Part shown: one piece after another, positions 8,957 to 17,523 of the stretch
Layout of the letters: every line of letters starts with the position of its first letter
How positions within the stretch are numbered: position 1 is the stretch's first letter
Source: Ramlibacter lithotrophicus
GTDB taxonomy: Bacteria > Pseudomonadota > Gammaproteobacteria > Burkholderiales > Burkholderiaceae_C
Reading direction: 5' to 3'
Assembly: GCF_012184415.1 (NCBI RefSeq)
Contig: NZ_VTOX01000005.1
Span: 1 to 64,000, forward strand
DNA length: 64,000 nucleotides
The notes under the pieces: generated by a model
Told to the model about the DNA's origin: nothing
The model's input: only the letters and a program-made list of their open reading frames with translations
Databases searched by the model: none
Made by a program: the position numbers and the translations under genes

Positions 8957-9609
8957 GACGAAGGGCTGGCTCGCACGTGAAAAATGCTGTGCTTCGAGGG
9001 AGCCCACTGTAAGAACCGCGTCGATTTTGTTGGTGTGGGAAACACGGTGTTCTTCATGTAGGACGAGCCCCATAGCCGGGAATCAGGTGCAGACGACATC
9101 ACAAGCCGCCGGGGCGGACGTCATCGAAAGTGCTCGTCCCGTGTGCGTGTCGGAAGTGTCTGGCGGCAATACGCATGCCCGAAACAGACGGACACACCGA
9201 CGGCGCGGAACCCCCGCCGATCACGACGCAGCGCGGCCCGGCGGCTCAGCCGCAATTCGCACGCCGTTTACACGCGGCCGGCCAATGGCGCGCCTCGCGA
9301 CGGAAGTTACAGAAACCTGGCGCAAGGCCGCGTCGCGAACTGCCAACGAAGCGCCCGTCCGACGCGCCGCCCGGAGCCGCGGCGTGGTCCTGTCAGCCCG
9401 CAGCGGCGCCCGCTGGCGTGTGACCGGCGTCACAGTACGGCGTGGGCGGCGCGCCACGGTGCGGCGCCGGCAGGCTGCGTGCCGACCGGGGGACTGTAGG
9501 ACGACGCCGCAAGGCACGGCGATTTCCTTGCGGGGCCGGTACCCCGCACAGCAGAATGCGGCGCCGCCGCCCGGTCGCCCCGGTGCGCGTCACAGCGACT
9601 TCTCGACCC
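8957..9609. other. 653-base divergent intergenic region between epsA and the GH5 gene
   Basis: No credible gene is seen. Short open frames here have no ribosome binding site or recognisable product. It must hold the epsA promoter (minus) and the GH5 promoter (plus). Two small signals are visible: the palindrome AACACGGTGTT at 9041-9051 on the epsA side, and a perfect CRP-type site at 9419-9434 on the GH5 side. No riboswitch fold was recognised. Confidence 0.6.
9419..9434. promoter_or_regulatory. CRP-family binding site (TGTGA-N6-TCACA)
   Basis: TGTGACCGGCGTCACA is a perfect match to the CRP/Vfr/Clp consensus palindrome. It lies 175 bases before the GH5 start, so a CRP-family protein probably controls the glycosidase and possibly the divergent eps operon. 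Which member binds, cAMP- or c-di-GMP-responsive, is not visible from here. Confidence 0.65.
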
Positions 9610-10686
9610 ATGCTCCGAACCTTTCCTGCCAAGCTCCTTCTCGCCGCCGCCACCGTCGCCACGTTCGGCGCCGCCGCGGCCCAGCCTTCCCGGCGCGACG
9701 CCGTGCCGCCGCCCTCCTGCACGGCCGTCACCCGGCAGACCTGCGCCACCGCGCAGGCGCTGGGACGCGGCATCAACCTCGGAAACATGCTCGAAGCCCC
9801 GCGCGAAGGCGACTGGGGCGTGCGCCTGGAACCCGCCTACATCGACAAGGTCGCCGGCGCCTTCGGCACCGTCCGCGTGCCCGTGCGATGGAGCAACCAT
9901 GCGGCGCCGACGGCGGACGCCAGGCTCGACGAGGCGTTCGCGAAACGCGTGGACCAGGTGGTGGATGCGCTGCTGGCCAAGGGCGTGTACGTGATCATCA
10001 ACATGCATCACTACAACCAGCTGTCCGGCACCGCGTTGCACCCGAACGAAATAGAGGTCGATCCGGCAGTGCTGGAAACGCGCCTGGTCAACATGTGGCG
10101 GCAGATCGCGCAGCGCTACCGGGACCGGTCGCCCAGGCTGCTCTTCGAGCTGCTCAACGAGCCCCACGGGCGCCTCAACGGCGAGCCCTGGAACACGCTG
10201 GCGCCCAGGGTGCTGGGGGCGGTGCGCGCCACCAATCCGTCTCGCACCGTGCTGATCGGCCCCGGCGAATGGAACAGCGTCTACGAGCTGAAGAAGCTGC
10301 GGCTGCCGCCGGACCGCAACATCATCGTCTCGATCCACAACTACGACCCGTTCAACTTCACGCACCAGGGCGTGGAGCATCTGGCCAAGCCGTTCCCCCT
10401 GGGCACGACCTGCTGCGACGCGACGCAGCGCAAGGCGATCACCGACGCGCTCGACACCGCCCGCGGCTGGAGCGCCGCGAACGGCTATCCGCTGCACCTG
10501 GGCGAGTTCGGCACCTACGAGAAGGTCGACATGCCCTCTCGGGTGGCGTACACGCGGTTCGTGCGCGACGAAGCCGAGCGGCGCGGCATTCCATGGACCT
10601 TCTGGGAATTCGCCTCGGAGTTCGGCGTGTGGTCGCCCAAGACCGGCGAGTGGATCGAGCCGCTGCGGCGGGCGCTGCTGGATTAG
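9610..10686 (+). CDS. Secreted glycoside hydrolase family 5 (endoglucanase-like)
   Basis: 358 aa with an N-terminal signal peptide (cleavage near AAAQP, residue 25). The GH5 (beta/alpha)8 fold is shown by GRGINLGNMLEAP near the N-terminus, VRVPVRW, INMHHYN, the acid/base in LLFELLNEPHG (Glu184), SIHNYDPF, the nucleophile in LHLGEFGTY (Glu299), and a late W-F segment. It probably cleaves beta-1,4-glucan or a related chain in the periplasm or outside the cell. Its position divergent from an EPS operon suggests trimming or turnover of the cell's own polymer. EPS operons often carry such hydrolases, but this gene is on the opposite strand. Confidence 0.92.
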   Translation: MLRTFPAKLLLAAATVATFGAAAAQPSRRDAVPPPSCTAVTRQTCATAQALGRGINLGNMLEAPREGDWGVRLEPAYIDKVAGAFGTVRVPVRWSNHAAPTADARLDEAFAKRVDQVVDALLAKGVYVIINMHHYNQLSGTALHPNEIEVDPAVLETRLVNMWRQIAQRYRDRSPRLLFELLNEPHGRLNGEPWNTLAPRVLGAVRATNPSRTVLIGPGEWNSVYELKKLRLPPDRNIIVSIHNYDPFNFTHQGVEHLAKPFPLGTTCCDATQRKAITDALDTARGWSAANGYPLHLGEFGTYEKVDMPSRVAYTRFVRDEAERRGIPWTFWEFASEFGVWSPKTGEWIEPLRRALLD

Positions 10687-10701
10687 GGCCGGCCCGCCGG
10701 G

Positions 10702-11640
10702 TCAGGACACCCGCTGGTAGAAGATGTTCTGCGGGTGCCGCGCCTGGGCGAAGAACACCCAGCGCTCGGCCACCAGCCCCGCCGCCTGCACGGCGACGGC
10801 GGCGAGCAGGGGCAGGGCCGAGCCGGTGCGCCAGCCCCAGGCCACCAGCACCAGCGGCACGGCGAACCCGAACAGCATCGCGGCCCATTTCACGCGCCGC
10901 AGCGCCTGCGCGCCGAGGCGATGGAAGAACTCGCGCGTGTTGAAACTCCCAGCCGACATGCCCATCGACATCTGCACCAGGCGCCTGGCGTCGATGCCGG
11001 TGGCCGACTGGATGGTCGAGCGTGGCCTGAGCGCCGCGTTGCGGCGCAGGCTCGCCAGACGGCCCAGCGCCGCGGCGACCGTGAGCAGGACGGCGGCCGG
11101 CCCGGCCCCCGCGAGCAGGCGCGACTCGCCAGCCAGCGCCGCCAGCCCGGCGGCCAGCACGGCGCCGGACGCGAGCCCGATCAGCAGGTAATTGAGCAGC
11201 GTCAGCGGATGCGCCCATTCCTGGATGAAGCGGATGCCGGCGTAGATCATTCCCGTGCACAGCCACAGCAGCAGCGACAGGACGATGGTCGCGAGCGCGA
11301 ACAGCGCCCCGGCCGGCGGCCCGGCGCGCCCCGTGACCAGCGCCAGCCACCACAACGCGAGCACGCCCATCAGCGCTGGCAGCGCGAGCACCTCGCGCGA
11401 CAGCCACGAAGTGCGCCACATCGCCGCCGCCCGCCAGGCGCGCAACGGCCGCGCCAGGTGGAAGAACGAGGCGACGAGCCCGATCGCCAGCAGCCCGAAC
11501 GAGAGGGCGATGGCAGTCGACAGGAAGGCGCCGGCCGCCGGCAGTGCCCCCGCCAGGACGGCGACGGCAACGCACACGGCCAGCCCCTGGCCGAAGCCGG
11601 CCAGCACGGTGAAGAAGACGACGGACCAGGCTGGGTTCAT
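10702..11640 (-). CDS. soeC: Sulfite dehydrogenase membrane anchor SoeC (DmsC/NrfD-type)
   Basis: 312 aa with eight or so hydrophobic helices, DmsC-type quinone-linked anchor subunit. Typical pieces are the early FFTVLAGFGQGLAV helix, ASFFHLARPLRAWRA, SWLSREVLALP, and the terminal RHPQNIFYQRV motif. It starts within the soeB stop (ATGA overlap), so it belongs to the same transcript. A DMSO reductase anchor was considered. The adjacent catalytic subunit lacks a Tat signal and the dsr cluster is nearby, which favours sulfite:quinone oxidation at the cytoplasmic face. Confidence 0.86.
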   Translation of the reverse strand: MNPAWSVVFFTVLAGFGQGLAVCVAVAVLAGALPAAGAFLSTAIALSFGLLAIGLVASFFHLARPLRAWRAAAMWRTSWLSREVLALPALMGVLALWWLALVTGRAGPPAGALFALATIVLSLLLWLCTGMIYAGIRFIQEWAHPLTLLNYLLIGLASGAVLAAGLAALAGESRLLAGAGPAAVLLTVAAALGRLASLRRNAALRPRSTIQSATGIDARRLVQMSMGMSAGSFNTREFFHRLGAQALRRVKWAAMLFGFAVPLVLVAWGWRTGSALPLLAAVAVQAAGLVAERWVFFAQARHPQNIFYQRVS

Positions 11641-12347
11641 GGCTGGGGTTCGGACTGCGGTTGCGCCGCCGGTGAGCGGCGCGGCAGGTAGCGGTTGGCG
11701 GGCCGGGTGCCCCACTCCGGCATCAGCTCGTAGCCGCCGCGTTCGGCGATCGCGGTCGACACGGGCGAGCGCGGGTCGTTGACGTCGCCGAACAGGCGCG
11801 CGCCGGTGGGGCAGGCTTTCACGCAGGCGGGCTGGCGGTCGGCTTCGGGCAGCCCGCGGTCGTAGATGCGGTCGACGCACAAGGTGCACTTGGTCATCAC
11901 GCGCATTTCTTCGTCGAACTCGCGGGCCCCGTACGGACACGCCCACGAGCAGTACTTGCAGCCTATGCACTTGTCGTAGTCCACCAGCACGATGCCGTCT
12001 TCCTTGCGCTTGTAGCTGGCGCCGGTCGGGCACACCGGCACGCAAGGCGGGTCCTGGCAATGCAGGCAGCTCTTGGGGAAGTGCACCGTGTCGGTGGCCG
12101 GGAAGGTGCCGGCCTCGTAGGTCTGCACCCGGTTGAAGAAGGTGCCGGTCGGCTGCGCGCCGTACGCCGACTGGTCGGACAGCGGGCCGGCCGCGCCCGA
12201 CGTGTTCCACTGCTTGCACGAGGTCACGCACGCATGGCAGCCGACGCACACGTCCAGGTCGATCACCAGGGCCAGCTGGCGCGCGAGCGTCGGCTCTGGC
12301 CGCTCGCGCACGCCGCCCGCCTCCGTGCGCCAGTCGCGCGCGTTCAT
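11637..12347 (-). CDS. soeB: Sulfite dehydrogenase iron-sulfur subunit SoeB
   Basis: 236 aa ferredoxin-like electron-transfer subunit with four cysteine clusters: CVGCHACVTSC, CLHCQDPPCVPVCPTGA, CIGCKYCSWACPYGAR, and the split CTLCVDR...ACVKACPTGA. That is the DmsB/NrfC pattern binding four [4Fe-4S] centres that pass electrons from SoeA to SoeC. There is no signal peptide, so it is cytoplasmic. The ATG follows GGAGGA and overlaps the soeA stop by four bases. Confidence 0.92.
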   Translation of the reverse strand: MNARDWRTEAGGVRERPEPTLARQLALVIDLDVCVGCHACVTSCKQWNTSGAAGPLSDQSAYGAQPTGTFFNRVQTYEAGTFPATDTVHFPKSCLHCQDPPCVPVCPTGASYKRKEDGIVLVDYDKCIGCKYCSWACPYGAREFDEEMRVMTKCTLCVDRIYDRGLPEADRQPACVKACPTGARLFGDVNDPRSPVSTAIAERGGYELMPEWGTRPANRYLPRRSPAAQPQSEPQP

Positions 12348-15250
12348 CGGCTCCTCCTGCCGGCGAAGTAGGCCAGCCACGCCGGCGGCCGGGCGCGGGT
12401 GCCGGGCACGGCCGGCATCGCCGCCACCTGCGGATACGTTTCGTGCGGCTCGCCGCCCGCGGCCGGGCGCAGGCGCACCCGCACGTCGTACCAGCCGGCC
12501 TGGCCGGTGACCGGGTCGCTGTTGCTGACGATCGAGCGCGGCGAACCCGGCGCCGGCAGCTCGCTGGAGATCAGGTGATTGAGCAGGAAACCCTGGCGCG
12601 ACTCGTCGGCGTCGTCGGCCAGCCGCCACGCGCCGCGGCCCTTGCCGATCGCGTTCCAGGTCCACACCGTCCCAGGCTCCACGGCCTCGCTGTAGCGCAG
12701 CTGGCAGCGCACCCGGCCCCACTGGCTCTCGACCCAGGCCCAGCCGCCGTCGGCGACGCCGGCGGCGCGCGCCGTCGCCGGGTGCGCGTGCAGCCAGTTG
12801 TGGCTGTGGATCTGCCGCAGCCAGGCATTCTGCGAGTCCCACGAGTGGTACATCGCCATCGGCCGCTGGGTGACGGCATTGAGCGGGTAGGCGCCGCGGT
12901 CGGTCGCGCCGTCTTCCAGCGGCGGATACCAGAACGGCAGCGGGTCGAAATACGTTGCGATGCGCTCGCGCAGGTGCGGCGGCGGCTGCCGCCCTGTCGA
13001 CTTGCCTTGCGCGGCAAGCCGGAATCCCTGCAGGACATCGGAATAGATCGCCAGCTGGATGGGGTCGTTCTTCTGGCGCCAACCCTTGGCCTGCGCAAAG
13101 TCCAGGTAGGCCCGGTTCCAGTTGCGCATGTACTGCATGTCCTCGGGCAGGTGGTGCTGGAAGACGCAGTTGTTGGCCGCGTACATCTCCCACTGCTTCG
13201 GGTTGGGCGCGCCGCGCAGCGGCTCGGTGCCTTCGCTGCCGCGCCAGCCCATGAGAAAGCCGACGCCGGGCTGCGCCTCGAAGTTGACGATGAAGTCCTG
13301 GTAGCCGCTGAACTTGCGGCCGCCCTGCGCCGTCGTGAACGCCGGCAGCTTCAGGCGCGAGGCGAGTTCCACCAGCACTTCCTGGAACGGCTTGCAGCCC
13401 GGTGGCGGCGCCACCACCGGGACCCGCACCGAGTCGACCGGGCCGTCGAACTCGGAGATCGGGCGGTCCAGCATGCTCATCACGTCGTGCCGCTCCAGGT
13501 ACGTGGTGTCGGGCAGCACCAGGTCGGCGAAGGCGACGGTCTCGCTCTGGAAGGTGTCGCACACCGCCAGGAACGGGATCATGTAGCCGCCGTCTGCGTC
13601 CTTGCGCGTGAGCAGCTCGCGCGTGGCCAGCGGGTCCATGCTGGAGTTCCAGGCCATGTTGGCCATGAACAGCAGCAGCGTGTCGATGCGGTACGGGTCG
13701 CCCCGGGCGGCATTGGCGATCACGTTGTGCATCAGGCCGTGGGCGGCCAGCGGGTACTCCCACGAGAACGCGTGGTCGATACGCAAAGGCGTGCCGTCGG
13801 GCAGCACGGCCAGTTCCTCGGGGCTGGCGGGAAAGCCCAGCGGCGCGGCATTCAAGGGCGTGTTCGGTTGCACCTGCTCCGGCGAATTGAATGGCCGGTA
13901 ATTGGGAACGATGTGGCGCGGGTACGGCGCCTTGTGGCGAAAGCCCCCGGGCGCGTCGATGGTGCCGAGCACCGACATCAGCACCGCCAGCGCACGCACG
14001 GTCTGGAAACCGTTCGAGTGCGCCGCCAGGCCGCGCATGGCGTGGAACGCGACCGGGCGCGCCGGCGTCGTCTCGTGCCGGCGGCCCCACGCATCGATCC
14101 AGGGGATCGGCAGTTCGAACGCCTGGTGCAGCGCCGTCTCGCCCATTTCGCGCGCCAGCTGTGCGATGCGCTCGGCCGGGATGCCGGTGATCGCCGACGC
14201 CCACGCGGGTGTGCAGTCCGCAACGCGCTCGACCAGCAACTGGAACGCGGTCGCCACCCGGGTGCCGTCGGCCAGCGTGAACCGCCCTTCCAGCGCCGGA
14301 TCGGCGGCGCCGGCGACGCCCTCGGGATATGCAGCGATGGCCCGGCCCGCCGCGAGGTCCCACACCAGCTTGTTGTGGGGATGGCGGCCGTCGGGCGGCG
14401 GGCCGGCCGCCGGGTCGAAAGCGAACAGCCCTTCGCGCTCGCCCTCGTCCAGCACCACCAGCTGCGGCGCGTTGGTGAAGCGCTTGAGGAAGGCGCGGTC
14501 GACCAGGTCGTTGGCGACCAGCTCGTGCAGCAGCGCCATCAGCAACGCCCCGTCGGTGCCCGGCCTGATCGGGATCCACTCGTCCGCGATCGCCGAGTAG
14601 CCGGTGCGCACCGGGTTGACCGAGATGAAGCGGCCGCCGCCGCGCTTGAAGCGCGAGAGCGCCGCCTTGAGCGGGTTGCTGTGGTGGTCCTCGGCCGTGC
14701 CGAGCATCACGAACAGCTTCGCGTGCTCCAGGTCGGGGCCGCCGAACTCCCAGAAACTGCCGCCGACCGAATAGATCATGCCGGCGGCCATGTTGACCGA
14801 GCAGAAGCCGCCGTGCGCCGCGTAATTGGGCGTGCCGAACTGGCGCGCGAAGAGGCCGGTGAGCGCCTGCATCTGGTCGCGCCCGGTGAACAGGGCGAAC
14901 TGCTTCGGGTCGGTCGCACGGACGCGCGACAGTCGTTCCTCCAGGATCGCGAAGGCGCGGTCCCACGAGATCGGCTCGAACTCGCCGGCGCCGCGCTCGC
15001 TGCCCCGCTTGCGCAGGAGCGGTTGCGTCAGCCGCGCCGGCGACAGCTGCTTCATGATCCCCGACGACCCCTTGGCGCAGATCACGCCCTTGTTGATCGG
15101 GTGCGCCGGGTTGCCGTCGATGTAGCGGATCTCGCCGTCCCGCAGGTGCACCCGGATTCCGCAGCGGCAGGCGCACATGTAGCAGGTGGTCGTCTTCACC
15201 TGCGTGCCCGCCGCCGCGAACGGCGGTCCCAGCGGGTCGTGCAGCGGCAT
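12344..15250 (-). CDS. soeA: Sulfite dehydrogenase molybdopterin subunit SoeA
   Basis: 968 aa molybdenum-bisMGD oxidoreductase that oxidises sulfite to sulfate and feeds the quinone pool through SoeBC. The N-terminal [4Fe-4S] motif is TTCYMCACRCG, with Cys58 in GVICAKGSSG. The likely Mo ligand is Cys150 in AAHGGFCSVNM. The C-terminal molydopterin-dinucleotide domain holds HSHNWLHAHPATARAAGV. No Tat signal is present, unlike periplasmic DMSO or thiosulfate reductases, and the length fits SoeA. The ATG at 15250 overlaps the porin stop by one base. Assignment to sulfite rather than another S/N-oxide rests on family resemblance plus the adjoining dsr cluster. Confidence 0.88.
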   Translation of the reverse strand: MPLHDPLGPPFAAAGTQVKTTTCYMCACRCGIRVHLRDGEIRYIDGNPAHPINKGVICAKGSSGIMKQLSPARLTQPLLRKRGSERGAGEFEPISWDRAFAILEERLSRVRATDPKQFALFTGRDQMQALTGLFARQFGTPNYAAHGGFCSVNMAAGMIYSVGGSFWEFGGPDLEHAKLFVMLGTAEDHHSNPLKAALSRFKRGGGRFISVNPVRTGYSAIADEWIPIRPGTDGALLMALLHELVANDLVDRAFLKRFTNAPQLVVLDEGEREGLFAFDPAAGPPPDGRHPHNKLVWDLAAGRAIAAYPEGVAGAADPALEGRFTLADGTRVATAFQLLVERVADCTPAWASAITGIPAERIAQLAREMGETALHQAFELPIPWIDAWGRRHETTPARPVAFHAMRGLAAHSNGFQTVRALAVLMSVLGTIDAPGGFRHKAPYPRHIVPNYRPFNSPEQVQPNTPLNAAPLGFPASPEELAVLPDGTPLRIDHAFSWEYPLAAHGLMHNVIANAARGDPYRIDTLLLFMANMAWNSSMDPLATRELLTRKDADGGYMIPFLAVCDTFQSETVAFADLVLPDTTYLERHDVMSMLDRPISEFDGPVDSVRVPVVAPPPGCKPFQEVLVELASRLKLPAFTTAQGGRKFSGYQDFIVNFEAQPGVGFLMGWRGSEGTEPLRGAPNPKQWEMYAANNCVFQHHLPEDMQYMRNWNRAYLDFAQAKGWRQKNDPIQLAIYSDVLQGFRLAAQGKSTGRQPPPHLRERIATYFDPLPFWYPPLEDGATDRGAYPLNAVTQRPMAMYHSWDSQNAWLRQIHSHNWLHAHPATARAAGVADGGWAWVESQWGRVRCQLRYSEAVEPGTVWTWNAIGKGRGAWRLADDADESRQGFLLNHLISSELPAPGSPRSIVSNSDPVTGQAGWYDVRVRLRPAAGGEPHETYPQVAAMPAVPGTRARPPAWLAYFAGRRSR

Positions 15251-16536
15251 CAGAACTTCTTGCCCCACGACAGGCCGGCGGAGAACTGCCGCATGCGCAC
15301 GGTTTCGCTGCCGCCTCCACCGGGTCCGAACATCGCGTCCATCAGCGAGGGCCCGGTGACGCTGACCCGCGGCGCGTACATGAAGGCGGCGGTGATCTCG
15401 CTGTTGCCGGCCATCGCGTAGGTGAAGCCGGCCGTGTAGTGGCTCTTCATCACGCCGGGCGCCAGGATGTTGAAGCTCACGTCCGCCGGCTGGACCGGGT
15501 TCTCGCTGCGGTTGTAGCCGGCGCGCACGGTCCACTGGGGCGTCATCTGCCAGGCCGCCCCCAGGATGAACACGTCGATGTCGCGCCAGCCGAAGCCGGG
15601 GCCGCCGGGCGCGCCCAGCGGCGCCTGCGGCATGCTGGCACGGCCGACCGAGGGGACTCCTGAGTAATTGATGCGCTCGTAGTCCGCGGCCACCGTCCAG
15701 TTGGGCGCCGGCCGGAAGGCGACGCCGAGCCCGAAGTGCCCGGGGATGTCGAAGTCGCCGTTGTTGGCGAACAGGCCCCGGTACTTGTCGAACTCGCTCA
15801 TGCGCATGCGCGGCGCGTAGGCGAGCCCCAGGTCGAAGTTGTCCGTGAGCCGGCCGAAGTAGCCCAGACGCACGCCGACGCCGCGCGAGCTGTCGCTGCC
15901 AACGTTGGTGACGTTCCCCGGCGCCTGCGAGAAGCCCGGCATGCCCGCGAACGCGTGGATGCCCTCGGCCTTGAAGCGCTGCCAGCCCAGCAGCAGCGAG
16001 GCCCCGACCGAGTGACGCTCGTTGAACTTGTACGCCACTGTCGGTGCCACGATCAGCTGCATCAGGTCGACGCCGAGGCTGCCCTGGCCGCACAGGATGT
16101 TGGCCGGACCCTGGCCGCAGTTGAAGCCGCCGCCGGGATAGTCGGTATTCATGCCGCCGTTGCCGTAGACGGTGACGCCGACCGACAGGTTGTTGCCGAT
16201 CATCCGGTTGTAGCCGCCTTCGGGCACGAGGAACCACTCGCTGTCGCTCTCCACGAAGCCGTTGAGCGAAGGCATCGCGGCGCCAGTTCGCCGGGCATCG
16301 CGCCGCGGGCTGAAGAGGTTGACGCCGACGTCGAAGCGGTTGCCCGACCACACCATGCTCGCCGGGTTGGTGGCGCCGCCCATGCTGTCCTGCGCCATGG
16401 CGGTGGACGCGCCGCCCATGCCCAGGGCCTTCATCCCGTAGCCGTGCGGAAAGTAGCCGTTCGTCGCCAGGGCCGGGCCGGCCGCCAGTGCGGCCGCGAA
16501 CGGCGCGAGCCTGGCAAGTCCCTTCAGGATCGTCAT
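15250..16536 (-). CDS. OmpP1/FadL-family outer-membrane transport protein
   Basis: 428 aa. The signal peptide ends ALA, and the mature protein begins TNGYFPHGYGMKALGMGGAS, the conserved N-terminal plug (hatch) opening of FadL porins. QDSMGGATNPASM follows, then repeated amphipathic strands and a C-terminal Phe (WGKKF), as in barrel proteins. The ATG at 16536 has AGAGGAG upstream. FadL proteins carry hydrophobic molecules across the outer membrane. It is translationally coupled to soeA, so uptake of hydrophobic sulfur (S8 or organic sulfur) is an attractive but unproven role; fatty-acid transport is the default. Confidence 0.88.
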   Translation of the reverse strand: MTILKGLARLAPFAAALAAGPALATNGYFPHGYGMKALGMGGASTAMAQDSMGGATNPASMVWSGNRFDVGVNLFSPRRDARRTGAAMPSLNGFVESDSEWFLVPEGGYNRMIGNNLSVGVTVYGNGGMNTDYPGGGFNCGQGPANILCGQGSLGVDLMQLIVAPTVAYKFNERHSVGASLLLGWQRFKAEGIHAFAGMPGFSQAPGNVTNVGSDSSRGVGVRLGYFGRLTDNFDLGLAYAPRMRMSEFDKYRGLFANNGDFDIPGHFGLGVAFRPAPNWTVAADYERINYSGVPSVGRASMPQAPLGAPGGPGFGWRDIDVFILGAAWQMTPQWTVRAGYNRSENPVQPADVSFNILAPGVMKSHYTAGFTYAMAGNSEITAAFMYAPRVSVTGPSLMDAMFGPGGGGSETVRMRQFSAGLSWGKKF

Positions 16537-16583
16537 GGGTTGTCTCCTCTTTGTGTGACAGAAAAATCGTGATCGCGCGCGCT

Positions 16584-17204
16584 TCACCAGCACGCCTGCA
16601 GCGTGCCGCCGGCGACGCGGCACTCCAGTGACTGCAGCGGCCGCTGTCCCTGCGTGCAGGCGCCCGAGCGCACGTCGAAGCGCCAGCCGTGGCGCGGACA
16701 GGTCAGCGTGTTGCCGTCCAGCGCCGCCAGCGCGATGGCGTTGCCTTCGTGCGGACAGCGCGCGTCGAACACGCGCCAGCCCTGCGCGCCGCGGTGCGCG
16801 AACACCGCGCGGCCGTCGCGTTCGATGCGCTGCGTGGCGCCGGCCGCAATGGTGTCTTCGGCGGCGAGGTCGTGCCAGCGCGACGGTGCGCCGGCGGACG
16901 CCGCGGGCTGCGGCAGGTCCATCGCGAGCATCACGTCGACGGCCCACACGATCTTCGCCAGGCCCAGCGCCGGCATCGCCATCAGCAGCGCGTCGAGCAC
17001 TTCATCGCGCGTGCAGCCTTCGCGCAGCGCGCGGGCGAGGTACTGCCGCAAGCCGCGCTCGGTGCGGGCATGCACCTTGGTGATCACCGAGATCAGGTTG
17101 CGCGTCTTCGGGTCGAGCCGGCTGCCGCAGTCCTTGAGGAACGCGAAGTAATGGCCCATCGCCTCGGGCCGCGCCTTGACGAGGTGATTCAGGGCATCGC
17201 TCAT
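16584..17204 (-). CDS. Fusion: carboxymuconolactone decarboxylase/AhpD-like domain plus Rieske [2Fe-2S] domain
   Basis: 206 aa. Residues 1-95 are an all-helical AhpD-like domain (PKTRNLISVITKVHARTERG). It lacks the CxxC redox pair of AhpD, having only Cys64 in REGCTRDEVL. Residues 108-206 are a Rieske domain with ligands Cys150 and His152 (CPH) and Cys169 and His172 (CPRHGW), the soluble-ferredoxin spacing. It is first in the operon leading into the FadL porin and soeABC, starting beside the shared palindromes at 17380-17446. It may deliver electrons to or protect an enzyme of the pathway. The function is unknown and I do not recall this fusion as a named family. Confidence 0.8.
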   Translation of the reverse strand: MSDALNHLVKARPEAMGHYFAFLKDCGSRLDPKTRNLISVITKVHARTERGLRQYLARALREGCTRDEVLDALLMAMPALGLAKIVWAVDVMLAMDLPQPAASAGAPSRWHDLAAEDTIAAGATQRIERDGRAVFAHRGAQGWRVFDARCPHEGNAIALAALDGNTLTCPRHGWRFDVRSGACTQGQRPLQSLECRVAGGTLQACW

Positions 17205-17379
17205 TGGGCAACCCTCGCGCGCAGCGCGGGCCCGCGGCGGCCGCAGCGTCGAGGTGGCACGGGCACCGGCATCTGAAGTGGTCTCCCTGGCGATGCACCG
17301 CGCACCGCGTCTTCGTGTGGGGACCGATTACCGCAGCGCGCGCCGGATGCGTCTATCACCGCGAAGGGGGAGCGGGCAC

Positions 17380-17446
17380 TACCCAGAGTGGGTATGGATG
17401 GGAAGAAGCCCGCGCGGGCTACTCCTTGGGGATACTCCCCATGGTA
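17380..17446. promoter_or_regulatory. Paired TACYC palindromes between the soe operon and the NarXL-like pair
   Basis: TACCCAGAGTGGGTA at 17380-17394 is an inverted repeat of two 7-base half-sites with one central base. It runs into GGGTATGGATGGG (17390-17402). A second element, TACTCCTTGGGGATA (17420-17434), has the same 7-1-7 layout. TACTCCCCATGGTA (17433-17446) overlaps it. Half-sites TACCCAG, TACCCAC, TACTCCT and TATCCCC resemble the NarL-family heptamer TACYYMT. The region lies between divergent starts at 17204 and 17524. The same pattern occurs at 35497-35543. Confidence 0.6.
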
Positions 17447-17523
17447 GCCGGCAGGCAAAGACGATTGAATCGCGATGCCACTGCCAGCCACCTGCCCCTT
17501 CTCTCTTCAGACGAACCAATTCC

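Noticed and set aside
10702-15250. DMSO, thiosulfate or polysulfide reductase instead of sulfite dehydrogenase
   Set aside because: The catalytic subunit has no Tat signal, its length fits SoeA, and the dsr cluster is adjacent. An N- or S-oxide reductase remains a small possibility.
12443-15421. A 992-codon open frame on the plus strand over soeA
   Set aside because: It is a high-GC shadow: the translation is low-complexity Arg/Ala/Gly/Gln sequence, while the minus strand encodes a coherent molybdoenzyme.
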